Source: BP-191 sp035940575 (GTDB lineage: Bacteria; Actinomycetota; Actinomycetes; BP-191). Taken from it: a stretch of 64,000 bases of DNA. The translations under genes were made by a program, and so were the position numbers. How positions within the stretch are numbered: position 1 is the first letter of the stretch; each line of letters begins with the position of its first letter. The stretch is from contig DASZER010000063.1 in NCBI GenBank assembly GCA_035940575.1, positions 14,648 through 78,647 of the forward strand, read 5' to 3'. Of this stretch, positions 52,875 through 60,182 are shown in pieces. Under the pieces are notes generated by a model. It was not told the DNA's origin, searched no databases, and saw only the letters and a program-made list of their open reading frames with translations.

Positions 52875-52930
52875 CGCGAACCTTGCAGCCCGCGCGGCGC
52901 TTCCCCGCGTGACGATCTTCAAAGTTCGCG
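52875..52930 (-). repeat. 3'-end element with covarying terminal stem, copy 3
   Basis: 56 bases, beginning 3 bases after the HAD stop on the minus strand. Outer CGCGAAC pairs with GTTCGCG (7 bp). Inner TTGAAGATCGTCAC and GGCTGCAA blocks are as in copies 1 and 2. Between them CGCGG and CCGCG could form a small inner hairpin. Confidence 0.75.
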
Positions 52931-52933
52931 CGG

Positions 52934-53566
52934 TCAGGCGAGCGCGATGCCGAACAGCGCCTCGAGCTCCTCCAGCGTGGTGCCCGTGTCGGTGTGGTGG
53001 ACGCCGACCATGCCCGCGGCGACGGCGCCGCGAACGTTCGCCGCGATGTCGTCGACGAACACGCACCGCTCCGGCGGCACGCCGACCTCGCGCGCGGCGA
53101 GGGCGTAGATCGCGGGGTCGGGCTTGCGCAGCCCGACCTCGCCGGAGATGACGACGGCGTCGAACAGCGTGTCGAAGTGCTCGAAGCGGTACGAGTCGCG
53201 GTTGCCCCACGAGTTGGACAGCAGCCCGGTCCGCAGGCCCGACTCGCGGGCCTTGCGGACGGCGTTGATCATCCGGGTGTCGGCGCCCGCGCCGGCGAAC
53301 ATGCGCGTGACGAGCCCCTCGGCCGCGACGGGGTCGCCCGACGTCGTACGCAGCCGCGCGGCGAGCTCGCGCTCGAACTCCTCCATCGTCACGCGCCCGG
53401 TCTCGATGCCGTGGACGAGCGAGCCCTCGCCGTAGTTCGAGAAGAGGACGTCGTGCAGGTGCTCCCCGTCGACGTCCTCGCCCTGCACGAACGCCGCGAA
53501 CGACTCCGCCATCGACGTCGTCAGCACGCCGCCGAAGTCGACCAGGAGCGCGGTCGGGTCAGGCAC
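52934..53566 (-). CDS. HAD-family hydrolase
   Basis: 210 residues. Motif I is DFGGVLT with nucleophile Asp10; the second Asp of DxD is Gly12, as in the DFGGVL subgroup of HAD-IA proteins, which lack the usual general acid there. Motif II is LSNSWG and motif III/IV includes KPDPAIYALAAREVGVPPERCVFVDD. Substrate unknown. GTG at 53564-53566 overlaps the kinase gene by 8 bases. In some bacteria this HAD and the next kinase are fused in one protein (ACAD10-like). Confidence 0.88.
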   Translation of the reverse strand: MPDPTALLVDFGGVLTTSMAESFAAFVQGEDVDGEHLHDVLFSNYGEGSLVHGIETGRVTMEEFERELAARLRTTSGDPVAAEGLVTRMFAGAGADTRMINAVRKARESGLRTGLLSNSWGNRDSYRFEHFDTLFDAVVISGEVGLRKPDPAIYALAAREVGVPPERCVFVDDIAANVRGAVAAGMVGVHHTDTGTTLEELEALFGIALA

Positions 53567-54569
53567 CGGCCACCGCCCTGGCGCGCGCGAGGAGCGCGGG
53601 GACGCCGCGGTCGAGCAGCGCGAAGAACGGGTCGTCGGTCGTGCCCGCGAGGTGCCGCGAGTACGAGCCCTCCAGCAGGATCGCGAGCTTCCAGATCGCG
53701 AGGACGACGTACGCCCGCAGGTCGCTGACGTCGCGCCCGGACCTGGCGGCGTAGCGGGCGACCATCTCCTCGCGCGTCGGGAAGCCGGGCTGCACGGTGA
53801 CGTTCCCCGCGACCTCGCTGAACTCGTCGCGCTCCCCCGGCTCGATCCAGAACGACATCAGGTAGCCGAGGTCCGCCATCGGGTCGCCGACGGTCGCCAT
53901 CTCCCAGTCGAGGATCGCGGTGAGGCGCGGGCCGAGCGGCGACATGGCGACGTTGTCGAGCTTGTAGTCGCCGTGCACGAGCGACGTGCCGGCCTGCATC
54001 GGGAGGTTGTGCTCGAGCCAGTCGGACAGCACGTCGTAGTCGGGCAGGTCGCGGGTCTTGGCGCCCTCGCGCTGGCCGCGCCAGCGGCGGAGCTGGCGTT
54101 CGAGGTAGCCGCTCGGCTTGCCGAGGCCCGCCTCGACGAACGGCTCCACCGGGACGGAGTGCAGCTCGGCGAGCGCGTCCACGAGCTCGAAGCCGATGGT
54201 GCGGCGAACGTCCTCGCTCGCCCACTCGGGCAGGGACGTGCGGATGACCTCGCCGTCGACGCGTTCCATCAGGTAGAACGGCGCGCCAATGACCTCGGGG
54301 TCCTCGCACGCGAGCGTGACGGTCGGCACGCGCACGCCGCGGCCGCTGCGCGCCAGCAGGTCGAGCACGCGGTACTCGCGGATGACGTCGTGGGCGGTCG
54401 GCAGCAACGGCCCCTGCGGCGGCCGCCGCAGGATCCACTCGAAGTCGCCGCGGCGGACGACGAACGTCAGGTTGGAGTGGCCGGCGGAGAGCCGCTCGAC
54501 GTCGAGCGGTCCCTCGCCGGGCAGCCTCTCCCCCGCGAACGCGGTGAGGGCATCGGGATCGACGAGCAC
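53559..54569 (-). CDS. ACAD10-type phosphotransferase (APH fold)
   Basis: 336 residues with an aminoglycoside-phosphotransferase/choline-kinase fold: VHGDYKLDN catalytic loop and DWEMATVGDPMADLGY metal site. These residues and the N-terminal LSAGHSNLTF fit the kinase domain of ACAD10/11-type systems, which phosphorylate 4-hydroxyacyl-CoA so that acyl-CoA dehydrogenase can act. The overlapping HAD gene downstream and the acyl-CoA dehydrogenase at 54879 agree with that. A true antibiotic kinase is unlikely. Confidence 0.85.
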   Translation of the reverse strand: MLVDPDALTAFAGERLPGEGPLDVERLSAGHSNLTFVVRRGDFEWILRRPPQGPLLPTAHDVIREYRVLDLLARSGRGVRVPTVTLACEDPEVIGAPFYLMERVDGEVIRTSLPEWASEDVRRTIGFELVDALAELHSVPVEPFVEAGLGKPSGYLERQLRRWRGQREGAKTRDLPDYDVLSDWLEHNLPMQAGTSLVHGDYKLDNVAMSPLGPRLTAILDWEMATVGDPMADLGYLMSFWIEPGERDEFSEVAGNVTVQPGFPTREEMVARYAARSGRDVSDLRAYVVLAIWKLAILLEGSYSRHLAGTTDDPFFALLDRGVPALLARARAVAGA

Positions 54570-54621
54570 GCCCGCGATCCTGTCACGGCGCCCTCAGACG
54601 GTGCCCTGGGACCGCGGCTAG

Positions 54622-54789
54622 CTAGTAACAGAAGACGGCTATGTCTCTGTCCAGCACCACGATGACGATGTAGCGACTTCCCTCGGGACACAGGGTGATG
54701 AACGCGTCGGCTTCGGCCGAAGTGGTCGGCATAGCAGTGACACCGAACATCAGGCCGGCGAGGACGACGTTACGAAGCGCTCGGCGCAT
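54622..54789 (-). CDS. Small secreted peptide, diverged member of the C-x19-C family (55 aa)
   Basis: 55 residues from the ATG at 54787-54789, with GGGAG upstream; an in-frame TTG 13 codons earlier is less likely. Signal peptide to about SAEADA. The mature part is C-PEGSRYIVIVVLDRDIAVF-C-Y, a C-x19-C loop ending in CY. The peptide at 57611 has the same C-x19-CY layout, so they appear related to the array at 56181-57772, although 1.4 kb away beyond the acyl-CoA dehydrogenase. Confidence 0.6.
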   Translation of the reverse strand: MRRALRNVVLAGLMFGVTAMPTTSAEADAFITLCPEGSRYIVIVVLDRDIAVFCY

Positions 54790-54878
54790 GGCTCCCGCTC
54801 TCGCTTGGTGGTAGGCGGACGCTTTCAAGTAGCGGGGGTGGGGCCACGCGCTTACGGCTCCTGACAGACTCCGCTGCC

Positions 54879-56102
54879 ATGGACTTCGCGCACACCCCCG
54901 AGGCCGTCGAGTGGCAGGAGCGCGTGCAGGCGTTCCTCGACGAGCACGTCTACCCGGCCGAGGCGGTCTACGCCCAGCAGCGCCGCGACCTCGTCGCGAG
55001 CGGGCAGCCGCACGCGTTGCCGCCGGTGGTCGAGGACCTCAAGACCGAGGCGCGCTCGCGCGGGCTGTGGAACCTGTTCCTCCCCGACGTCAGCGGCCTG
55101 TCCAACCTGACGTACGCCCCGCTGGCCGAGCTGATGGGGCGCAGCATCGCGATCGCGCCCGAGTCGATGAACTGCTCGGCTCCCGACACCGGGAACATGG
55201 AGGTGCTGCACCTGTTCGGCACCCCGGAGCAGAAGGAGCGCTGGCTCGCGCCGCTGCTCGACGGCGCGATCCGCTCGTGCTTCGCGATGACCGAGCCCGA
55301 CGTGGCCTCGTCCGACGCCACGAACATCTCGACGCGCATCGCGCGCGACGGCGACGAGTACGTGATCAACGGCCGCAAGTGGTGGATCACGGGCGCGGCC
55401 GATCCCAGGTGCACAGTGGCGATCCTCATGGGCAAGACCGACCCCGGCGCGAACGTCTACCAGCAGCAGTCGATGGTGCTCGTGCCGCTGGACACGCCGG
55501 GCGTGGAGATCGTGCGGGCGCTGCCGGTGTTCGGCTACCTGGACCAGGAGGGGCACTGCGAGATCCGCTTCACCGACGTCCGCGTGCCCGTGACAAACCT
55601 GGTCGGCGAGGAGGGCGGCGGGTTCGCGATCGCGCAGGCGCGGCTCGGCCCCGGCCGCATCCACCACTGCATGCGCGCGATCGGGATGGCCGAGCGCGCG
55701 CTGCAGCTCATGTGCGAGCGGGCGGTGTCGCGGGTGGCGTTCCGCAGGCCGCTGGCGATGCAGGGCGTGGTCCGCGAGTGGATCGCGGAGGCGCGCATGG
55801 ACATCGAGCAGGCGCGGCTGCTCGTGCTGAAGACCGCGTGGATGATCGACACGGCGGGCTCGCGCGGGGCGGCGACGGAGATCGCGGCCATCAAGGTCGT
55901 GGTGCCGCGGATGGTGTGCCGCATCCTCGACCGCGCGATCCAGCTCCACGGCGGCGGCGGCGTGTCCGACGACTTCCCGCTGGCGCAGATGTACGCGGGC
56001 GCCCGCACGCTGCGCATCGCCGACGGGCCCGACGAGGTGCACGTGCGCTCGGTCGGGCGGCGCGAGATCGCGAAGTACGTCCCCGAGGGCTTCGGGCGCT
56101 GA
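54879..56102 (+). CDS. Acyl-CoA dehydrogenase
   Basis: 407 residues. N-terminal helical domain, middle beta domain (CFAMTEPDVASSDATN, signature for FAD/substrate), and C-terminal helices ending in LHGGGGVSDDFPLAQMYAGART. It removes two hydrogens from acyl-CoA to give the 2-enoyl-CoA. The catalytic Glu is not certain from reading; this subgroup (ACAD10/11-like) often varies. Divergent neighbour is the ACAD10-type kinase, supporting a role with 4-hydroxyacyl-CoA. ATG at 54879, gap of 89 bases to the secreted peptide start. Confidence 0.93.
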   Translation: MDFAHTPEAVEWQERVQAFLDEHVYPAEAVYAQQRRDLVASGQPHALPPVVEDLKTEARSRGLWNLFLPDVSGLSNLTYAPLAELMGRSIAIAPESMNCSAPDTGNMEVLHLFGTPEQKERWLAPLLDGAIRSCFAMTEPDVASSDATNISTRIARDGDEYVINGRKWWITGAADPRCTVAILMGKTDPGANVYQQQSMVLVPLDTPGVEIVRALPVFGYLDQEGHCEIRFTDVRVPVTNLVGEEGGGFAIAQARLGPGRIHHCMRAIGMAERALQLMCERAVSRVAFRRPLAMQGVVREWIAEARMDIEQARLLVLKTAWMIDTAGSRGAATEIAAIKVVVPRMVCRILDRAIQLHGGGGVSDDFPLAQMYAGARTLRIADGPDEVHVRSVGRREIAKYVPEGFGR

Positions 56103-56112
56103 CCCCGGACAC

Positions 56113-56155
56113 GACGAAGGGCGCGACCAGGAGAAGCGGTCGCGCCCTTCGTCGG
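56113..56155. terminator. Bidirectional terminator after acyl-CoA dehydrogenase
   Basis: 17-bp stem CGACGAAGGGCGCGACC / GGTCGCGCCCTTCGTCG with a 9-base loop, between the dehydrogenase (plus) and the peptide array (minus). Confidence 0.88.
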
Positions 56156-56180
56156 GGGGCTTCGGGCGGCGTAGCGGACG

Positions 56181-56384
56181 CTAGAGCGGCAGCGGCGGGC
56201 AGATCCGGCAGGTCCAGTTCAGGACCGGCTCGTCGCTGGTGCAGACCTGGGCGATCTCGCGGCCCGCGACGACGACGTCCGCGACGGTCCAGTCACCGGA
56301 CTGGCAGCCGTTGAGGAGGTACGCGTTCGCGGGGACCGCGCTGACCGCCGCGGCGGCGACGGCGAGGAGGAGAAGACGGCGCAC
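56181..56384 (-). CDS. Array peptide P1, secreted cysteine peptide (67 aa)
   Basis: 67 residues from a GTG with AGGAG upstream. Signal peptide ends ANA|Y at residue 21. Mature part starts YLLNGCQSGDW, has AGREIAQVCTS, and ends CRICPPLPL. Cysteines give C-x20-C then C-x2-C. Last gene of a six-gene same-strand run, ending about 25 bases from a bidirectional terminator. Family not recognised; two disulfides are likely. Confidence 0.75.
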   Translation of the reverse strand: MRRLLLLAVAAAAVSAVPANAYLLNGCQSGDWTVADVVVAGREIAQVCTSDEPVLNWTCRICPPLPL

Positions 56385-56392
56385 GGGGACTC

Positions 56393-56602
56393 CTACTTGA
56401 CGATGCAGGGCAGGCAGACGGTGACGACGTCGCGCAGGGGGTTGTGGTCCATGCAGACCTGCACGACCTCGACCCCGGCGACGACGACGTTCGCGGCGCT
56501 CCAGTCACCGGACTGGCAGCCGCTGACGAGGTACGCGTTCGCGGCCGGGACCGACCCGGCGAACGCCGCGGCGACCGCGGCGACGACGAGGATGCGGCGC
56601 AC
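56393..56602 (-). CDS. Array peptide P2, secreted cysteine peptide (69 aa)
   Basis: 69 residues. Signal ends AANA|Y, mature YLVSGCQSGDWSAANVVVAG with VEVVQVC then CLPCIVK. It departs from the others with REVAQ replaced by VEVVQ and MDHNP after the second Cys, so it is under less strict constraint or has a changed role. GTG at 56600-56602; only 2 bases separate it from P3, 8 from P1. Confidence 0.75.
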   Translation of the reverse strand: MRRILVVAAVAAAFAGSVPAANAYLVSGCQSGDWSAANVVVAGVEVVQVCMDHNPLRDVVTVCLPCIVK

Positions 56603-56604
56603 GG

Positions 56605-56826
56605 CTACTTCCCGTCCACGAAGCAGGGCAGGCAGATGAGCTTGCTGATCGTCGTGACGGGGTTCTCGCTGGTGCAGACCTGCGCGACCTCACGGCCGGC
56701 GACGACGACGTTCGCGGCGGTCCAGTCGCCGGACTGGCAACCGTTGACGAGGTAGGCGTTGGCGGCCGGCGCGGAGATGCCGGCGAACGCCGCGGCGACC
56801 GCGGCGAGGACGATGATGCGGCGCAC
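56605..56826 (-). CDS. Array peptide P3, secreted cysteine peptide (73 aa)
   Basis: 73 residues from GTG 56824-56826, with AAGGAA upstream; an in-frame ATG nine codons earlier falls inside P4. Mature YLVNGCQSGDWTAANVVVAG, REVAQVCTS, then CLPCFVDGK. CxxC near the C-terminus is shared with P2 and, as CRIC, with P1, but not with P4-P6. Confidence 0.75.
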   Translation of the reverse strand: MRRIIVLAAVAAAFAGISAPAANAYLVNGCQSGDWTAANVVVAGREVAQVCTSENPVTTISKLICLPCFVDGK

Positions 56827-56843
56827 TTGGGGTTCCTTAGGGG

Positions 56844-57074
56844 TCAGCGGCACGTGTACGGCGTGCAGCGGATTTCGATGGACTCGAGCAGCGGGCGGAG
56901 CGGCTTGGTCGGGCTGTCGCTGGTGCAGACCTGCGCGACCTCACGGCCGGCGGCGGTCACGTCGGCGACGACGTAGTCGCCGTCCTGGCAGCCGTTGTAG
57001 AAGTAGGCGTTGGCCGCCGGGGTGACCCCGGCGAACGCCGCGGCGACCGCGGCGAGGACGAGCATGCGGCGCAC
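56844..57074 (-). CDS. Array peptide P4, secreted cysteine peptide (76 aa)
   Basis: 76 residues, GTG at 57072-57074. Mature YFYNGCQDGDYVVADVTAAG is the most varied of the close set (W replaced by Y), with REVAQVCTS kept. The C-terminus is long, ending IRCTPYTCR (C-x3-C). Confidence 0.75.
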   Translation of the reverse strand: MRRMLVLAAVAAAFAGVTPAANAYFYNGCQDGDYVVADVTAAGREVAQVCTSDSPTKPLRPLLESIEIRCTPYTCR

Positions 57075-57086
57075 GGGATCCTCCGG

Positions 57087-57311
57087 CTAGCAGGTGTACT
57101 TGGTGCAGGGCTTGGACACGGCGACGATCTGCCGGATGAGCACCACGGGGTTCTGGCTGGTGCAGACCTGGGCGACCTCGCGGCCGGCGACGACGACGTT
57201 CGCGGCGGTCCAGTCGCCGGGCTGGCAGCCGTTGTAGAGGTACGCGTTCGCGGCCGGGGCGACCCCGGCGAACGCCGCGGTGACCGCGGCGAGGACGAGC
57301 AAGCGGCGCAT
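57087..57311 (-). CDS. Array peptide P5, secreted cysteine peptide (74 aa)
   Basis: 74 residues, ATG at 57309-57311 with GGAAGG upstream. Mature YLYNGCQPGDWTAANVVVAG, REVAQVCTSQNP, ending CTKYTC (C-x3-C). It is very close to P6 at the nucleotide level over the mature start, indicating recent duplication or gene conversion. Confidence 0.77.
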   Translation of the reverse strand: MRRLLVLAAVTAAFAGVAPAANAYLYNGCQPGDWTAANVVVAGREVAQVCTSQNPVVLIRQIVAVSKPCTKYTC

Positions 57312-57329
57312 GGGGGTGCCTTCCGTGGG

Positions 57330-57533
57330 CTAGCGGCAGGTGACGAGGTCGATGCAGCGGATGAAGACGAGCGGGTTCTCGCTCGCGCAGACCTGGGCGA
57401 CCTCGCGGCCGGCGACGACGACGTCAGCGACGGTCCAGTCGCCCGGCTGGCAGCCGTTGTAGAGGTACGCGTTCGCGGCCGGGGCGCACGACAGGGCGAC
57501 GGCGGCGGCGGGGATCAGGAGAAGACGGCGCAC
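57330..57533 (-). CDS. Array peptide P6, secreted cysteine peptide (67 aa)
   Basis: 67 residues from GTG 57531-57533 (GGAG upstream). Signal ends AANA|Y; mature YLYNGCQPGDWTVADVVVAG, REVAQVCASENP, with CIDLVTCR (C-x5-C) at the end. It is the first gene of the P6-P1 run and follows a 12-bp hairpin. Confidence 0.77.
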   Translation of the reverse strand: MRRLLLIPAAAVALSCAPAANAYLYNGCQPGDWTVADVVVAGREVAQVCASENPLVFIRCIDLVTCR

Positions 57534-57560
57534 GGGGGTCTCCGAGAGGTCGGGAACACA

Positions 57561-57598
57561 CGCGCGCCGGCCCCCATGGAGACGGAGGCCGGCGCGCG
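57561..57598 (-). terminator. Hairpin between P7 and P6
   Basis: Perfect 12-bp stem CGCGCGCCGGCC / GGCCGGCGCGCG with a 14-base loop, 12 bases after the P7 stop and 28 before the P6 start. It could end P7 transcripts or lower downstream expression. Confidence 0.65.
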
Positions 57599-57610
57599 CA
57601 CGAGGGACGA

Positions 57611-57772
57611 CTAGTAGCAGACCTCGACGACCTCGGTGTTGAGGACCTCGACGGCGACGTGACGCTCGCCGGAGACGCAGCCGTTGAGCAGCGCGGCGTT
57701 GGCCGGCATGGCGGTGGCGGCGATGCCGCCGACGAGGGCGCCGGTGACGACGAGGGTGCGGACGAGCTTCAT
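57611..57772 (-). CDS. Array peptide P7, diverged secreted peptide (53 aa)
   Basis: 53 residues, ATG at 57770-57772 preceded by a strong AGGAGG. Signal ends PANA|A; mature ALLNGCVSGERHVAVEVLN, TEVVEVCY. It keeps NGC and C-x19-C, as does the peptide at 54622, but lacks the two C-terminal cysteines. The best Shine-Dalgarno of the set suggests high expression. Confidence 0.72.
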   Translation of the reverse strand: MKLVRTLVVTGALVGGIAATAMPANAALLNGCVSGERHVAVEVLNTEVVEVCY

Positions 57773-57862
57773 GAAGGATCCTCCTGAGAACCGGGTGGGC
57801 ATGGAGCGCGCGGGTTGTCGCTCCGTACGACACACGGCGAGAGGGCCGTTGATTACAGCTCC

Positions 57863-57881
57863 CCCGGAAAATTTTTCCGGG
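57863..57881. promoter_or_regulatory. AT-centred palindrome upstream of the peptide array
   Basis: CCCGGAAAATTTTTCCGGG: 9-bp arms around one base, very AT-rich for this genome. It lies 2 bases after the CpaE-like stop and about 90 upstream of P7. It may be an operator for the peptide array or a terminator hairpin for the upstream gene. Confidence 0.5.
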
Positions 57882-57883
57882 AC

Positions 57884-59155
57884 CTACGAAGACGGCGCCG
57901 CCACGGACGCCACGCGCGTGGCGTAGTCGCGGACCGCGAAGCGCAGCGGCGACGACGCCGCGACCTCGGCCAGCGCCCGGCCGCTCCTCGCGGCGGCGTC
58001 GGTGGCGGCGAGGTCGTACGGCAGGAACGCCGCAGGGACGACGCCGGCGTAGCGCTCCAGCGCGGCGGCGATCTCCTTCTCCGGGTCGCCCGGCATGACG
58101 CCGGGACGCACGCGGTTGACGACGACCTCGGGCACGACGCCGGGAACGGCGCCCGCCAGCTCGGCGAGGCCGCGGACGAGGCGTTGCAGGCTCAACGGGT
58201 CCGCCGACCCGACCGCGACGACGGTGTCGGCGGCGTCGAGGACGGCGAGCGTGGCGCCGTTGCGGCGGGCGGCCGACTGGTCGTACGCGAGCTCCTCGTC
58301 CTGCTCCAGCGCGAAGCCGCAGTCCACGACGGTGACGGCGGCGAGGCCGCGGCAGAGGGCGAGGACGTTCTCGACGCCCGCGGGCCGCAGCTCGGGCCAG
58401 CGCTCCGCTCGGGTGATGCCGGTGAGGACTCGCAGGTGGTCGCCGACCCCGCGCGCGACCTCGGCGAGGCCCGCGAGGTCGAGCAGGCCGTTGTTCGCGA
58501 CGCGGACGGCGGCGGCGAGGCCGGGCGCCTCGTCCAGCAGGCCGAGCGCCTGCGCGACGGCGCCCCCGTAGACGTCGGCGTCGACCAGCATCGTCGGGAC
58601 CCGCTGCTCGGCGAGCTCCGTCGCGAGCGTGACCGCGAACGTCGTCCGCCCCGGCGCGCCCGTTGGCCCCCAGACGGCGACGACGCGGCCGCTGGCGAGG
58701 TAGCGGCGGTCCTCCTCCGGGTCCGGCGGCAGCGGGAGGTCGGGCAGCGCGCCGCGCGGGTCGGTGGGCGCGGCGACCGACGGGGTGGTGCCGACGGTCG
58801 CGACGGCCTCGACCACGGCGGCGCCGATGTCGGCGGCGGGCGCGTCGGCGGGCAGCACGTGGAGCACGCCGAGCTGGCGGAGGCGGCGTTCGGCCTGCTC
58901 GTCGCCGTCGTGGACGAGGCCGACGACCGCGATGCCCGCGACGGCGAGGCGGGCGAGCGCGTCGCGGTCGAGGCGGCGCAGGTCGCTCGAGAGCAGCACG
59001 GCGCGCGCCGTGCCCGCGGCGGCGGTGGCGAGCAGGTCCGCGAGGTCGACGCAGCGGCGTACGACGCGCACGCCGTGGTCGGCGCTCTCGAACGCCTGGA
59101 CCAGGCCCGCCTCCCACCGCGAGTCGGTGACGGCGGTCAGGACGGGGACCCTCAC
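57884..59155 (-). CDS. CpaE-like P-loop ATPase, second copy
   Basis: 423 residues. N-terminal receiver-like part, then a MinD/ParA-type ATPase with WGPTGAPGRTTFAVTLA (deviant Walker A, about residue 172) and LVDADVYGG. It is related in layout to CpaE at 35568 but with the Lys of the P-loop replaced by Arg in APGRTT. Such GAPGRTT forms are common in actinobacterial CpaE-like proteins. Coupled to the SAF protein gene upstream (GTGA). No other Tad genes sit nearby; possible role in pilus or secretion positioning. Confidence 0.8.
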   Translation of the reverse strand: MRVPVLTAVTDSRWEAGLVQAFESADHGVRVVRRCVDLADLLATAAAGTARAVLLSSDLRRLDRDALARLAVAGIAVVGLVHDGDEQAERRLRQLGVLHVLPADAPAADIGAAVVEAVATVGTTPSVAAPTDPRGALPDLPLPPDPEEDRRYLASGRVVAVWGPTGAPGRTTFAVTLATELAEQRVPTMLVDADVYGGAVAQALGLLDEAPGLAAAVRVANNGLLDLAGLAEVARGVGDHLRVLTGITRAERWPELRPAGVENVLALCRGLAAVTVVDCGFALEQDEELAYDQSAARRNGATLAVLDAADTVVAVGSADPLSLQRLVRGLAELAGAVPGVVPEVVVNRVRPGVMPGDPEKEIAAALERYAGVVPAAFLPYDLAATDAAARSGRALAEVAASSPLRFAVRDYATRVASVAAPSS

Positions 59156-59850
59156 GAGGGCGGCGGCGTCGTCGGGGCGAGGGACGCGGGGACGTCGCCG
59201 GTGCCGTTCGCGCCCTTCACGACGAGCGAGAGGTCGATCTCGGCGGTACGGATCGCGCTCGCGAGCGCCAGCACCTGCGACGGGTCGACCTCCACGAGCA
59301 CGACGAAGTCGCCCCGGCCCGCGCCGAACCCCCCGCTGGGGCGCTCGACCTCGACCACGAGAACGTTGCGCAGGACGGCGTACGTCTCCGAGCCGCCCGC
59401 GGTCTTGCGGGTCGCGAGGACGTCGACGCGGTCGCCGTGCTCGACGCTGCCGCCGACGGCGTGCGCGCGGTCGAGCGGGATGCCGACGACGCGGGTCGCC
59501 GGCTTCGTGTCGGCCGACGTGAGCGCCGAGACCGGGAGCAGGTCGCCCGCGCCGAGCTCGCGGGTGAGGACGCGCCCCTCGGGGCTGCCGCTCGTGACGT
59601 CGACGTAGCGCTTGAGGTCGTCGCCGAACAGCCGCACCCGCCGCGCCGTCACGTCGTCACCCTGCAGCGTCGTGCCGGCCGGGAGCGCGCGGCGTACCGC
59701 CCAGACCTGGACGCTCTTGTCGGCCGCCGAGACCACGGCCGCGCCGCCGAGGACGGCGAGCAGCACCATCAGAACGCCCGCGACGAGGCGCGCGTCGGTC
59801 CAGCTCGGCTGCCTGAGCCTGGCGGCCGGCGGCGACGTGGGGTCGGACAC
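59152..59850 (-). CDS. SAF-domain CpaB-like protein, second copy
   Basis: 232 residues from GTG 59848-59850; a longer start 21 codons upstream is possible. One membrane helix (about 22-42), SAF domain (VWAVRRALPAGTTLQGDDVTARRVRL) and a C-terminal region with HGDRVDVLATRK. It resembles CpaB at 36846 and is coupled to the CpaE-like gene, so the pair looks like a duplicated part of a Tad locus. The promoter region faces the excisionase-type gene. Confidence 0.82.
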   Translation of the reverse strand: MSDPTSPPAARLRQPSWTDARLVAGVLMVLLAVLGGAAVVSAADKSVQVWAVRRALPAGTTLQGDDVTARRVRLFGDDLKRYVDVTSGSPEGRVLTRELGAGDLLPVSALTSADTKPATRVVGIPLDRAHAVGGSVEHGDRVDVLATRKTAGGSETYAVLRNVLVVEVERPSGGFGAGRGDFVVLVEVDPSQVLALASAIRTAEIDLSLVVKGANGTGDVPASLAPTTPPPS

Positions 59851-59942
59851 GGTGCGGGACGCTACGACATCCGCCGCGCTGTCCACCAGGCTTGTCCACA
59901 GGTGTGGAGGCAAGCAGTGGCAAACGAAGGCATACTCGCGCT

Positions 59943-60182
59943 ATGCCCCGACGGTTCCTCCAGCTCGCGGACGTCGCCGAGATCCTGAACATCTCCGCGG
60001 CGCAGACCTACGCGCTCGTCCGCTCGGGCGAGCTCCCCGCGATCAAGGTCGGCGGGCGCGGCCAGTGGCGCGTCGAGGAGACCGAGCTGGAGTCGTACAT
60101 CCAGCGGATGTACGCGGAGACGCGGGAGTTCGTGGCGTCGCACCCGCTCGGCGCGCGCGGCGAGGAGCCGTCAGACCTCTGA
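59943..60182 (+). CDS. Excisionase-type helix-turn-helix DNA-binding protein
   Basis: 79 residues from ATG 59943. LQLADVAEILNISAAQTYALVRSGELPAIKVGGRGQWRV is the MerR/Xis-like winged helix seen in small actinobacterial regulators. The C-terminus YIQRMYAETREFVASHP is typical of a conserved family near the cpaB-like gene. It may control divergent genes nearby. Overlaps the 3' end of the next gene by 12 bases. Confidence 0.85.
   Translation: MPRRFLQLADVAEILNISAAQTYALVRSGELPAIKVGGRGQWRVEETELESYIQRMYAETREFVASHPLGARGEEPSDL

Noticed and set aside
53559..54569. Aminoglycoside resistance kinase
   Set aside because: The fold matches, but N-terminal sequence and neighbours fit an ACAD10-type acyl-CoA kinase.
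56181..57772. Peptide array as ribosomally made, enzyme-modified bacteriocins (lanthipeptides and similar)
   Set aside because: Each peptide has a normal Sec signal peptide and not a modified-peptide leader, and no modification enzyme or dedicated transporter lies nearby.
57330..59117. A long minus-strand frame joining peptide P6 with sequence under the CpaE-like gene
   Set aside because: The P6 GTG with its own Shine-Dalgarno and signal peptide at 57533 explains the conserved end; the rest is off-frame to CpaE.
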